From assembly GCA_029210565.1 (NCBI GenBank), contig JARGFQ010000003.1:237246-301245 (forward strand): a stretch of DNA of 64,000 nucleotides, in the 5' to 3' direction. Both the position numbers and the translations under genes were made by a program. Of this stretch, positions 24,658-33,249 are shown piece after piece (position 1 is the stretch's first letter; each line of letters begins with the position of its first letter). A model generated the notes under the pieces. The model made no database searches and was not told the DNA's origin. It saw only the letters and a list, made by a program, of their open reading frames with translations. Source of the DNA: Bacteroidales bacterium (lineage in GTDB: Bacteria > Bacteroidota > Bacteroidia > Bacteroidales > VadinHA17).

Positions 24658-26328
24658 ATGGCAACCACCGGTGACAACAGCCCCCTTCGCAGGTCATTGC
24701 TGAATCGTCTCATCAGCCACTTCAGACTCAAATCAACGATCTACAGCAGGGTTGTAGGTATTATCGCATTCGCTGCCATTGTCCTTTTCCTTTCGTTCAG
24801 TATCATCTTCAGAACGGTCTATGTTAATTATTTCAACACTGTACTCAAACAGAACGGGAATAACATCGGCGCAATAGTGGAGGGGGCACTGTACACCTCA
24901 ATGCTTGAAAATGACAAGAGCACCCTCCACGGAACACTGGATATAATCAACACCATGCCGGGTATTGACGATGTCAATCTATATGACCAGAATGATAACC
25001 TGGCCTATTCTTCCTTCACCGCTGAAACGGAATATCACAGTAATCCCGACTGTATTACATGTCACTCCGATCTGAACGAGATGTTTGCGAAGCGAGAGAA
25101 GAGTTACACGATAATTGATGAGAAGAGTGATTGCAGCATGAATCCCAACCAGCCGGGCCAGAGGCACCTGCTTATAAGGAGGCCGATCCTGAATGAGATG
25201 TCATGCTACACTGCATCATGCCACGCGCACGGTGAAACCGACGAGGTGCTAGGCTCACTGATAATCAGGATGCCTCTCAAGGATCTCGACAATGCACTTC
25301 AGAAATCCTCTGCTGAGTTTCTCCTCATGGCAATGATAATTACCGCCATCATTGTCCTGATGTTAATTCTCTTTACCAGGAAGAAGATCAAAGACCCGCT
25401 GAACAGCCTCATAACGGCCAGTGAAGCAGTCTCAGCCGGCGAACTGAAGACCAGGCTGGATATACGGCCTGATCTGCTGGACGACATGAAGATGGTCTCC
25501 CTGGCATTCAATAACATGCTCGACAATATTGACAACGCAACTGAGGAACTGGAAAACTGGTCAAAACAACTTGAGTACAAGGTTCAAAAGAAGTCCGAAG
25601 AGCTTTCGGAAGCACAAAATGAACTTATTAATGTTGAAAGGATCGCCTCGCTCGGTAAGCTCTCGGCATCAGTGGCACACGAAATCAACAACCCGTTGTC
25701 GGGGATACTGATTTATACAAAACTGGTATACAAACAGCTTGACAGTCAGGATATCGATCCCGAGAAGAAGGAGAACATGCTCCGGAAGCTCAAGCTCATT
25801 GAGACCGAGACCAAACGCTGCGGTGATATAGTCAAGGGTCTTCTCGATTTCTCGCAGAAAGACCAGGATGACTTCGAGGAGAGGCACCTGAATGAACTGG
25901 TACAGGACACGCATGATCTGATGATGCATCACATAAAGATCTCCAACATCACCTTCCTGACAGATCTGTCAGCCCGTTCTGACCTCATCTACTGCAGCCC
26001 CAACCAGGTAAAACAGGCATGCATCGCCCTGCTGGTAAATGCCTCCGAAGCTGTTACCGATAACGGTGAGATAGTTCTCCGGACCAAGAACAGTGAGGGT
26101 GATGCTGTACGACTTGAGATATCGGATAACGGCTCGGGCATAGCTCCGGAAGATATCCCACACATTTTCGAACCTTTCTTCTCGACAAAGCGAGACGCAA
26201 GGGGTATCGGGCTGGGACTTCCGATCGTTCACGGGATAATGCAGAATCATGGCGGGAAGATAGAAGTGGATTCCGTGGTAGGCAGAGGAACCACAATAAC
26301 ACTGGTTTTTCCTTTAAAAAACGTGTAA
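24658..26328 (+). CDS. Histidine kinase with heme-c-like motifs in the periplasmic sensor
   Basis: The protein has 556 residues: a transmembrane helix at about 33-54, a periplasmic sensor to about 221, a second helix at 222-240, HAMP, then HisKA with His341 in SVAHEINNPLSGI and HATPase_c (DNGSGI, GIGLGLPIVHG). The sensor has CITCH (Cys132, Cys135, His136) and CYTASCH (Cys183, Cys188, His189), that is CXXCH and CX4CH heme-attachment-like motifs. This suggests a diheme redox or gas sensor of the kind seen in anaerobic two-component systems. It is NtrB-like in its transmitter and is paired with the sigma-54 activator 10 bases downstream. Covalent heme is inferred from the motifs only. Confidence 0.88.
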   Translation: MATTGDNSPLRRSLLNRLISHFRLKSTIYSRVVGIIAFAAIVLFLSFSIIFRTVYVNYFNTVLKQNGNNIGAIVEGALYTSMLENDKSTLHGTLDIINTMPGIDDVNLYDQNDNLAYSSFTAETEYHSNPDCITCHSDLNEMFAKREKSYTIIDEKSDCSMNPNQPGQRHLLIRRPILNEMSCYTASCHAHGETDEVLGSLIIRMPLKDLDNALQKSSAEFLLMAMIITAIIVLMLILFTRKKIKDPLNSLITASEAVSAGELKTRLDIRPDLLDDMKMVSLAFNNMLDNIDNATEELENWSKQLEYKVQKKSEELSEAQNELINVERIASLGKLSASVAHEINNPLSGILIYTKLVYKQLDSQDIDPEKKENMLRKLKLIETETKRCGDIVKGLLDFSQKDQDDFEERHLNELVQDTHDLMMHHIKISNITFLTDLSARSDLIYCSPNQVKQACIALLVNASEAVTDNGEIVLRTKNSEGDAVRLEISDNGSGIAPEDIPHIFEPFFSTKRDARGIGLGLPIVHGIMQNHGGKIEVDSVVGRGTTITLVFPLKNV

Positions 26329-26338
26329 GACGGATAAT

Positions 26339-27679
26339 ATGGCAGAAAAGATTTCCATTCTGATTGTTGATGATGAAGAATCCGTCAGGGATTCATTGCT
26401 GAACTGGTTCATTGAAGACGGGTACAGCGTAGAGTGTGCCGAGAACGCAAAAAAAGCGCTTCAGCTTCTTGAGGTCAGGGATTTTGATATCATCCTTGCC
26501 GACATAAAGATGCCGGGCATGGACGGGATGGAGATGCACAGGCGCATTAAGGCCCTGAACAGGGATTCCATCGTTATCATTATGACTGCATTCGCATCGG
26601 TTGACACGGCTGTACAGGCGCTCAAAGACGGTGCATTTGATTATGTCACCAAGCCTTTTGATCCTGATGACCTGTCGCACCTCATCCGTAATGCTGCGGC
26701 ACAGATAGCTCTTAAAGGGGAAAATGAAGCCCTGAAAAGCAGAGTCACCACCCTGGAAGCCATAGATGATTTCATCGGTCAGAGCGATGCCATCCGAAAG
26801 GTGCTTGATCAAATTGAGAGTGTGGCCCAGTCAAATTCCTCGGTAATAATCACAGGTGAGAGCGGCACGGGCAAGGAGCTGGTAGCAAGGGCGATCCATT
26901 CGAACTCTGCCCGCAGGTACTTCCCCCTCATCAGTGTCCATTGCGGTGCACTGACCGAGAGCCTCCTCGAAAGTGAACTCTTCGGCCATGAGAAAGGCGC
27001 CTTCACAGGCGCCACCTTCAACCGCAAGGGCAGGTTCGAAATGGCCGACGGCGGCACTATCTTCCTTGACGAGATAGCCACCATCTCTCCCAAGATGCAG
27101 ATCGAGCTTCTGAGAGTCCTTGAAACCAAAAGCTTCGTCCGCGTGGGAGGCAACAGGGAGATCACATCTGACTTCAGGGTCATCTGCGCTACAAACAGGG
27201 ACCTGAAAGGGATGGTAGAAAACGGTAACTTCCGTGAAGATCTCTTCTACAGGCTGAATGTTGTCAATATCACCATTCCGCCATTACGTGAAAGGACTGA
27301 AGATATACCGCTGCTTGTCAGTCACTTCATAAAAAAATACTGCACCTCCATGAGCCGTGACCTGATAACAATTGACCCTGCAGCACTTAAACACCTGGAA
27401 AAGTTCGAGTTCCCGGGGAATGTCCGGGAACTGGAGAATATGATCGAACGTGCGATAGTAATCGGTAACGGCAAGGAGATAAAGCTGAAAGACCTACCAA
27501 TGGGTAAGGAGGCTATCAGCAGCTCTGTTGAAAGTCTCGAAGAGCTTGAGAAGAGACACATTGAGGAGATACTGATAAAGTACGGCTGGAATGTGTCCCG
27601 CTCTGCCAGAGCTCTAAATGTTGACAGAGTAACTCTTTACAACAAAATCAGGAAGTATGGTCTGAAGCAGAAAGATTAG
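26339..27679 (+). CDS. NtrC/AtoC-family sigma-54 response regulator
   Basis: The 446-residue protein comprises a receiver domain with phospho-acceptor Asp55 (IILADIKMPGMDG) and Lys in YVTKPF, an AAA+ domain with Walker A GESGTGKE (173-180), the sigma-54 contact loop GAFTGA (220-225), and LFYRLNVVNITIPPLRER, and a Fis-type helix-turn-helix at the C-terminus (NVSRSARALNVDRVTLYNKI). It should activate sigma-54 promoters when phosphorylated by the heme-motif kinase upstream. A candidate target is the -24/-12-like sequence at 19890. Its gene follows the kinase by 10 bases. Confidence 0.95.
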   Translation: MAEKISILIVDDEESVRDSLLNWFIEDGYSVECAENAKKALQLLEVRDFDIILADIKMPGMDGMEMHRRIKALNRDSIVIIMTAFASVDTAVQALKDGAFDYVTKPFDPDDLSHLIRNAAAQIALKGENEALKSRVTTLEAIDDFIGQSDAIRKVLDQIESVAQSNSSVIITGESGTGKELVARAIHSNSARRYFPLISVHCGALTESLLESELFGHEKGAFTGATFNRKGRFEMADGGTIFLDEIATISPKMQIELLRVLETKSFVRVGGNREITSDFRVICATNRDLKGMVENGNFREDLFYRLNVVNITIPPLRERTEDIPLLVSHFIKKYCTSMSRDLITIDPAALKHLEKFEFPGNVRELENMIERAIVIGNGKEIKLKDLPMGKEAISSSVESLEELEKRHIEEILIKYGWNVSRSARALNVDRVTLYNKIRKYGLKQKD

Positions 27680-27699
27680 CCATCAACGATTCTTGCTCA

Positions 27700-28239
27700 T
27701 TGAAAGAGAAAAAAATAATATTGCTTTCTAACGGCCCTTTTGAAAAGGAGTTTCTGAGAAGGATCGCACTGGCAGCTGAAGCTGAGTTCAGGTACCAGGT
27801 CAGTACCGAGGAATGCCACCTGGATCTCAACCCCTACTACAATCCGGCAAGGCGGCAATATGACGGGAATAAGCTCCTTCATCATCTTAACGGGTGCACC
27901 CATAATGAATATGACCGGCTGATCTGTCTTTTCAGGATTGACCTTTACATTCCCATTCTCACTTACATATTCGGCCAGGCCGTACTGGGTGAAAAGACCG
28001 CTATTGCTTCAGTATATCGCCTGAGGAACGAACTTTACGGTCTGAAGAAGGATGAAGATATTCTTATTGCCAGGGCTATCAAGGAGGTGATACATGAGCT
28101 GGGTCACACATTCGGACTTCTGCACTGTCATGCACCTGCATGCGTCATGCGTTCAAGTACCTACGTCGAAGACATTGACCAGAAAACCAGCAGTCTGTGC
28201 AACAGGTGCCGTGTACTCTTTGAGGAGGGGCAGAAATGA
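27700..28239 (+). CDS. amzA: Archaemetzincin zinc metalloprotease
   Basis: The 179-residue protein carries the archaemetzincin zinc signature: HELGHTFGLLH supplies His132, Glu133, His136 and His142, followed by Cys143, Cys148, Met150 (Met-turn CVM) and the Cys167/Cys170 pair, which together form the second, structural zinc site of this family. There is no signal peptide, so it acts in the cytoplasm. The start is TTG 27700, 20 bases after the response regulator stop; no in-frame ATG precedes the first beta strand KKIILLSNG. Its substrate is unknown, as for most bacterial archaemetzincins. Its place at the end of the redox cluster suggests co-transcription. Confidence 0.88.
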   Translation: MKEKKIILLSNGPFEKEFLRRIALAAEAEFRYQVSTEECHLDLNPYYNPARRQYDGNKLLHHLNGCTHNEYDRLICLFRIDLYIPILTYIFGQAVLGEKTAIASVYRLRNELYGLKKDEDILIARAIKEVIHELGHTFGLLHCHAPACVMRSSTYVEDIDQKTSSLCNRCRVLFEEGQK

Positions 28240-28241
28240 AA

Positions 28242-28273
28242 GAGGGTGTCCTTCTGAATCATGAGACACCCTC
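28242..28273. terminator. Hairpin between convergent genes
   Basis: GAGGGTGTC (28242-28250) and GACACCCTC (28265-28273) form a perfect 9-bp stem with a 14-base loop, placed between the convergent archaemetzincin and the gene ending at 28295. It lacks a long U tract, so a bidirectional terminator or repeated hairpin element are both possible. Confidence 0.6.
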
Positions 28274-28294
28274 CGGCTATGACCTTATCAGAGT

Positions 28295-28738
28295 TTATTT
28301 TGCCCTGAAACCGAACATTATCGCCACGCAGCCGCTGGCGGGAAGTTCATCCTTGATGCCGAATGTTGTCACCTTTATCATTATCTTCAGCTGCTGGCTG
28401 GCCTCCAGCTTGAAATCCCAGATATTGGTCAGTCCCCCCTCCGTGTTCGAGTAAAGCACTTTGCCGGTGGCATCGAAAACAGTGAACTCGATTGGCGGAA
28501 GTCCGTCAGCACCGCAGATCACAAGCCTGTAATCGAGATCAGAGTAGAAGGTCTTGTAGAGTTCAGCCTCCTCCCCTTCAACCAGTACTGCTGCATGATA
28601 GTTGCCGTCATGGAGATATGCACCCAGCTCCTTCTTGCACAGCGACTTGGCAAATCCCTTGCACTGTGCGGCTGCTTCCCCACCCCCGATAAGGGAGAGG
28701 AGTACTGTCAGAACAATTGTTTGTATGATCTGTTTCAT
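28295..28738 (-). CDS. Exported protein of unknown function
   Basis: The 147-residue protein has a signal peptide (IIQTIVLTVLLSLIGGGEAAAQ), then CKGFAKSLCKKELGAYLHDGNYHAAVLVEG and a beta-rich body with YRLVICGADGLPPIEFTVFDATGKVLYSN and a hydrophobic end GCVAIMFGF. The central part could form a small beta-sandwich domain. I do not recognise the family. It lies 7 bases before the lipoprotein gene at 28745 on the same strand (lipoprotein upstream), so they are probably co-transcribed. Confidence 0.7.
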   Translation of the reverse strand: MKQIIQTIVLTVLLSLIGGGEAAAQCKGFAKSLCKKELGAYLHDGNYHAAVLVEGEEAELYKTFYSDLDYRLVICGADGLPPIEFTVFDATGKVLYSNTEGGLTNIWDFKLEASQQLKIMIKVTTFGIKDELPASGCVAIMFGFRAK

Positions 28739-28744
28739 CGGACT

Positions 28745-29665
28745 CTATTTTACGTATGCGTTTCTGATCTCTCCAACCTTCTCCTTGATAGCCGTGAACA
28801 CTTCCGGTTTCATTTCTGATATTGCCGATCCGGTAATCTCCGTCACTCCGGTAGCCTTGTCATACTCTGCTGATGAGGGTGCCGACGAACGCTCGACCCT
28901 GTCAAAAATGAGCTTTAGATCCCTGATGGGGCCGATCAGTTCCTGAATGGCACTGTTGTCATTGTAGGTCTCGAGGAGACGAATCATGTCATCAACTGAC
29001 ATCTTCTGATCAGCTATAGTGCCAACCAGCTTATTGCCCGCAAAGTTCTTCATCTCAACCATGTTGGTAGAGATATAAAGCCCTTCAATGAAGCCTCCCG
29101 CGATGATTGTGGCAGCAACAGCATGCTGTTCATCATCCTCAAGATAAGCCTGTGAGTTGAGGAAGGTCTCCGATACAATCTCCATGATCACATCACGGTT
29201 GTTGATGTTTTGCTCCAGCCTCTCAATGGTTGTTTCATCTATTGCATCAAGTATCCCCAGGCCTGTTGCCATATTCTCGGCTGCCTCCATATAGTTGACA
29301 AGCAGTGAAGTCTCGTCGTACATACTCGCAAAACTGAGATCACAGACAAAAATCCCCAGGTTGAGAGCCATACTCTTGCTTGTAGTGTAGTTCGCCCTGT
29401 TCTCAACGGGATTAAGCAGTGTGGCATCAAAACTGGCACCTGCCTCCTTGATCAGCTGTGCTACCTCCAGAGGAGTGGGAAGAGCATTGAAAACCTTCTC
29501 TGCGGTCTTAATCTGCTCCATGGTCTGCTCATCAGCACTGACAGCCTCCGTGGTCACCTTTGGAGTGTCTCCTTTTGTCTTTCCTTTGCATGATGTGCCG
29601 ACCAGACAGATCGCGAGAGCTGTCACTCCCAGGATAAGTGGCAGAATTTTAAGCTTACTGTTCAT
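28745..29665 (-). CDS. Lipoprotein of unknown function
   Basis: From ATG 29665 the protein has 306 residues with a lipoprotein signal (LAICLVGTSC, lipid Cys about 26). The rest is mostly helical (TMEQIKTAEKVFNALPTPLEV, later DDMIRLLETYNDNSAIQELIGPIRDLKLIFDRVE), with no Cys pairs or catalytic motif that I recognise. A longer start at 29707 would put extra residues before the signal. It is upstream of and close to the small exported protein at 28295, and diverges from the gene at 29784. It resembles conserved Bacteroidota lipoproteins of undefined role. Confidence 0.75.
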   Translation of the reverse strand: MNSKLKILPLILGVTALAICLVGTSCKGKTKGDTPKVTTEAVSADEQTMEQIKTAEKVFNALPTPLEVAQLIKEAGASFDATLLNPVENRANYTTSKSMALNLGIFVCDLSFASMYDETSLLVNYMEAAENMATGLGILDAIDETTIERLEQNINNRDVIMEIVSETFLNSQAYLEDDEQHAVAATIIAGGFIEGLYISTNMVEMKNFAGNKLVGTIADQKMSVDDMIRLLETYNDNSAIQELIGPIRDLKLIFDRVERSSAPSSAEYDKATGVTEITGSAISEMKPEVFTAIKEKVGEIRNAYVK

Positions 29666-29759
29666 AATGATCTTGTTTTTAGAGTTCACAGGCTTACACC
29701 CGACCAAATTACACTTATTTTTTTTATAATCAAATGTGCCCTTAAGTTATTATTACACA

Positions 29760-29767
29760 TAAATTTG
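29760..29767 (+). promoter_or_regulatory. -7 box of the gene at 29784
   Basis: TAAATTTG is an exact TAnnTTTG match ending 16 bases before ATG 29784; no -33 TTG is evident. Confidence 0.5.
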
Positions 29768-29783
29768 TTCAAAACTAACCATA

Positions 29784-30299
29784 ATGATTAAGTCTGAAAA
29801 GAAACTTGCTGAGCTCAGCAGAATACTCAGTAACGGAAAGTATAACGAGATAAATGACCGGATTAGTATGCTGCGGGCAGAAGAACCTTTTGAGGGGGCG
29901 ATCATGGTTCTGGCCCGATTCTACGATGAGTCGGACAGGGAAGAGATAAAAACTGCAATCACGGCATTTTTCAATGACATGAAAGAGAGATCGGGTCGCA
30001 CTGAGGTCATCGACTCTCTTGAGGCTGTTATGAATCCGGAGACAAAGGCTATGCTTGCATCTTCGTGCTGGCAGTCGGGACTCGATTACTCGGAATATGC
30101 CGTGCCATTGAGCGAAGCGTTCATGTCAGGAGATTACATGACCTCCCTTGAGTGCTTTACCGTTCTTGAAAACTGTTCTGAGAAAATCAGTGCTGATGAC
30201 AAAACCGATATTATAGCCCGTCTTGACAAGGCAATGACACAATATGACATACCCTTGCAGAAGCTGGCAGCGGAACTGATCTCGGTGCTCAAACAATAG
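29784..30299 (+). CDS. Helical cytoplasmic protein of unknown function
   Basis: The 171-residue protein has no signal peptide or transmembrane segment. Its sequence is a series of short amphipathic helices (LAELSRILSNGKYNEINDRISMLR, AIMVLARFYDESDREEIKTAI, TKAMLASSCWQSGLDYSEY) reminiscent of HEAT-like or TPR-like repeats. No catalytic motif is visible and I do not recognise the family. It stands alone between divergent and convergent neighbours with its own -7 box. Confidence 0.7.
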   Translation: MIKSEKKLAELSRILSNGKYNEINDRISMLRAEEPFEGAIMVLARFYDESDREEIKTAITAFFNDMKERSGRTEVIDSLEAVMNPETKAMLASSCWQSGLDYSEYAVPLSEAFMSGDYMTSLECFTVLENCSEKISADDKTDIIARLDKAMTQYDIPLQKLAAELISVLKQ

Positions 30300-30306
30300 C
30301 CCTCCT

Positions 30307-31284
30307 CTAAATGTAGGAGCTGTAGTGCTTCATGAACTGGGATCTCTCGAAGAGGGCCGGGTTGTCTATGTTCCGGTAGTTAAGCCTCCCCAAGAAGTCG
30401 TCGATGGTCTTGAAATCCTTGTCATCCATCCACTTATGTATTGCTTCGTTGATCTCGGTAATTACCCTGAAACCTCGCCTGTAGAGTGCAGAGCAGACCT
30501 GAACCGTGGTGGCTCCGGCCAGGAGATATTTGATGGCATCTTCCCCGGTGTAAACTCCGGTGGTGGCGGAGATGTCAATTTTGATATCCTGTGCACTGAC
30601 CATCCCCACCCACCGCAGAACATAACGTTGTTCAACAGGATTGGAGAGCACGGAGGCAGGAACCACCTCCATGGTATTTATGTCAAAGTCAGGTTCATAG
30701 AACCTGTTGAACATCACAATGCCCGAGGCTCCGTGGTTATGTATCTGCCATGCGAAATTGAGCAGGTTTGAGAAGCGCAGGCCTATCTTTACCGTCACGG
30801 GTATCTTTAGCTTTTTTGTGAGGCTGTCTATGATCTTGAAGTATACAGCCTCAGAATCCGAAGCCTTCTGGTTTCTGTCCACAGGAATGAAGAAAATGTT
30901 CACCTCCAGTGCACTGGCACCCGCTTTTTCTATCTCAACGGCAAAATCGGTCCACCCTTTTGCGGAAAAGCAGTTGATGCTGGCTATCACAGGTATCTGA
31001 ACGCTGCTGCGGGCATTCCTTATCAGATCAAGATAGGTCTCAACGCTGTTGGTGCGGGTATAGTATTGCAGGTAATCGTCAGCCTCGGGATATGATCCTG
31101 CTGAAGACATCGAATTAGCCAGGGATACTATCTGCTCCTCGAAAAGGGATTTGAGGACGACAGCCCCGGCACCCGCTGCCTCAGCTTCCTTTATTGAATC
31201 AACCTTGGATGTGAAATTCGAACTCCCGGCTATGACAGGACTCTTAAGATCGAGTCCCAGGTAACGTGTACTGATTGTGCTCAT
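30307..31284 (-). CDS. Dihydroorotate dehydrogenase-like flavoprotein
   Basis: From ATG 31284 the protein has 325 residues and a TIM-barrel of the DHOD family: STRYLGLDLKSPVIAGSSNF, AGAGAVVLKSLFEEQI, VIASINCFSAKGW, ALEVNIFFIPVD, IPVTVKIGLRFSN, GIVMFNRFY and AGATTVQVCSALYRRG for FMN phosphate binding. The expected catalytic Ser/Cys loop of true PyrD is not clear, so it may reduce another pyrimidine or related substrate. The start at 31284 lies next to the end of the YggS gene (31286), so the two are co-transcribed. Confidence 0.85.
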   Translation of the reverse strand: MSTISTRYLGLDLKSPVIAGSSNFTSKVDSIKEAEAAGAGAVVLKSLFEEQIVSLANSMSSAGSYPEADDYLQYYTRTNSVETYLDLIRNARSSVQIPVIASINCFSAKGWTDFAVEIEKAGASALEVNIFFIPVDRNQKASDSEAVYFKIIDSLTKKLKIPVTVKIGLRFSNLLNFAWQIHNHGASGIVMFNRFYEPDFDINTMEVVPASVLSNPVEQRYVLRWVGMVSAQDIKIDISATTGVYTGEDAIKYLLAGATTVQVCSALYRRGFRVITEINEAIHKWMDDKDFKTIDDFLGRLNYRNIDNPALFERSQFMKHYSSYI

Positions 31285-31285
31285 T

Positions 31286-31960
31286 TTATCTGATAATTCG
31301 TTCTCCAAATATAAGTGTTCCGACCCTGACCATCGTGCTTCCCTCCTCAACGGCGAGGGGCCAGTCGCCGGTCATTCCCATTGATATCTCCCGGAAGAAT
31401 TCCATACCGCTGAAGTGTCTGTCATGCAAGTTCCTAAAGATCAGTGCGAGCGTCCGGAACTCCCTCCTCACCTGTTCACTATCATCAGTGAAGGTTGCCA
31501 TTCCCATGACACCGCATATCCTTACGCCACGAAGGGAAGCCGCCACCTCCTTCCATTCGGTGCTGTCGGCCTCCTCAATGCCGAAACCCTGTTTGGTCTC
31601 CTCGGAGGCAATGTAGAACTGCAATAGGCAATCGATCTGCTTATCCTGTCTGACCGCTTCCTCATCAATCTTTTTGAGCAGCTTCAGCGAATCCACAGCC
31701 TCAATCATTGAGGCTATGGCTACCGCCTGTCTCACCTTGTTTGACTGCAGGTGTCCGATAAGGTGCCATATGACATCCTCAGGAAGCAGATCTTTCTTGG
31801 CTGCCAGCTCCTGCACCCGGTTCTCACCGAAGAGCCTCAGTCCTGCATTGTAGGCTTCCATGGCCTCCCCGGCAGTGCGGGTTTTGGTTACTGCAACGAC
31901 CTTCACCTCCGGGGGAAGCTCCCTCAGCAGGTTTTCAATATTCGTTGCAATTGTCCCCAT
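31286..31960 (-). CDS. PLP homeostasis protein, YggS family
   Basis: The protein has 224 residues, the usual family length, and is a single-domain alanine-racemase-like barrel. VKVVAVTKTRTAGEAMEAY carries the PLP Lys, followed by LFGENRVQELAAK, WHLIGHLQSNKVR, the strand CGVMGMATFTD and SMGMTGDWPLAVEEGSTMVRVGTLIFG near the phosphate site. Members bind PLP without known catalysis and affect amino-acid and vitamin B6 balance. The neighbouring PLP enzyme SerC in the same run is consistent with this role. Confidence 0.94.
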   Translation of the reverse strand: MGTIATNIENLLRELPPEVKVVAVTKTRTAGEAMEAYNAGLRLFGENRVQELAAKKDLLPEDVIWHLIGHLQSNKVRQAVAIASMIEAVDSLKLLKKIDEEAVRQDKQIDCLLQFYIASEETKQGFGIEEADSTEWKEVAASLRGVRICGVMGMATFTDDSEQVRREFRTLALIFRNLHDRHFSGMEFFREISMGMTGDWPLAVEEGSTMVRVGTLIFGERIIR

Positions 31961-31978
31961 AGTAAAGTATGACCCCTG

Positions 31979-33229
31979 TCAGTCAAGTTTATGGATGACC
32001 ATCCCGCTCCTCAGCTTGGGCTCGAACCAGGTTGTCTTGGGGGGCATGATGTTACCGGTGTCGGCGATGGTTATTAGCTGCTGCATAGAGACCGGATAGA
32101 GGGCAAATGCCACCTTCATCTCTCCGCTGTCCACCCTGCGCTTCAGTTCACTCAGGCCTCTTATCCCGCCGATAAAATCGATACGCTTAGATCTTCTGAG
32201 ATCCTGTATGTCAAGCAGCGGAACAAGCACCTTCCCGGTAAGTATGGTTACGTCAAGAACCCCTATGGGGTCGGTATCGTCATAGGTGTCCTTCAGGGTT
32301 GTAAGGCTGTACCACTGTCCGTCAAGGTACATCCCGAAATTATGAAGCCTGCCGGGACGATATGTTTTGGTGCCCTTCGGGGTAACTGTAAACGACTCCT
32401 TAAGTCTCTCAAGGAACTGCTCGGGAGTCATGCCGTTCAGATCCTTTACTACCCTGTTATAGTCGAGGATCTTAAGCTGATTCTCCGGAAAGTGTACCGC
32501 AAGAAAGAAGTTATACCCCTCATCCCCACGGTGTGACGGGTTCCGTTCCCTCTTCTCCTTGCCGACCAGTGCAGCAGCTGCTGTCCGGTGGTGACCGTCA
32601 GCCACATACATGAATGGCACCTTTTCAGCAAAGATCCTTTCAATTGAGGCATTGGTCTTCTTATCCCGCACAACCCAGAAGTGATGGCCTATCCTGTCTT
32701 CAGCCACAAAATCGTATTCCGGTTTTTCACTGCTGACGATCCGTTCCACAATACTGTCGAGCTCCCTGACAGCAGGGTATGCAAAGAATACAGGCTCAAT
32801 GTTGGCATTGTTGGACCGCACATGAACCATACGGTCTTCCTCCTTGTCAGGCCTTGTCAGCTCATGCTTTTTGATTACACCCGAGAGATAGTCATCCACC
32901 GATGCAGCCCCCACAATGCCGTACTGCGTACGTCCCTTCATTGTCTGGGCATAGATATAAAAATGAGGCGATTTATCCTGTACCAGCCATCCTCTCTTCT
33001 GCCATGCGGTGAAGTTCTCAAAAGCCTTCCGGTAGACCTCCTCAGAATGGACATCAGTGCCCTCGGGCAGATCTATCTCAGACCTGGTGATGTGCAGAAG
33101 AGATTTCTCCTTTCCCCTGGCCATGACGGCAGCCTCTGCCGGGTTCATGACATCATAGGGCAGGCAGGCGATCTCCGCTGCCAGGCTGGCCGGCGGACGG
33201 AGTCCCTGGAACGGTTTAACAACAGCCAT
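31979..33229 (-). CDS. DUF1015 family protein
   Basis: The 416-residue protein matches the DUF1015 family: VKPFQGLRPPASLAAEIACLPYDVMNPAEA at the N-terminus, TRPDKEEDRMVHVRSNNANIEPVFFAY, FMYVADGHHRTAAA with a conserved His-His-Arg pair, and a C-terminal part with VAFALYPVSMQQLITIADTGNIMPPKTTWFEPKLRSG. Its biochemical role is not settled. It is next to serA and serC in many Bacteroidota and other bacteria, which hints at serine or phosphoserine metabolism. Confidence 0.93.
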   Translation of the reverse strand: MAVVKPFQGLRPPASLAAEIACLPYDVMNPAEAAVMARGKEKSLLHITRSEIDLPEGTDVHSEEVYRKAFENFTAWQKRGWLVQDKSPHFYIYAQTMKGRTQYGIVGAASVDDYLSGVIKKHELTRPDKEEDRMVHVRSNNANIEPVFFAYPAVRELDSIVERIVSSEKPEYDFVAEDRIGHHFWVVRDKKTNASIERIFAEKVPFMYVADGHHRTAAAALVGKEKRERNPSHRGDEGYNFFLAVHFPENQLKILDYNRVVKDLNGMTPEQFLERLKESFTVTPKGTKTYRPGRLHNFGMYLDGQWYSLTTLKDTYDDTDPIGVLDVTILTGKVLVPLLDIQDLRRSKRIDFIGGIRGLSELKRRVDSGEMKVAFALYPVSMQQLITIADTGNIMPPKTTWFEPKLRSGMVIHKLD

Positions 33230-33249
33230 ATCTGATAATTAACTGGTTC

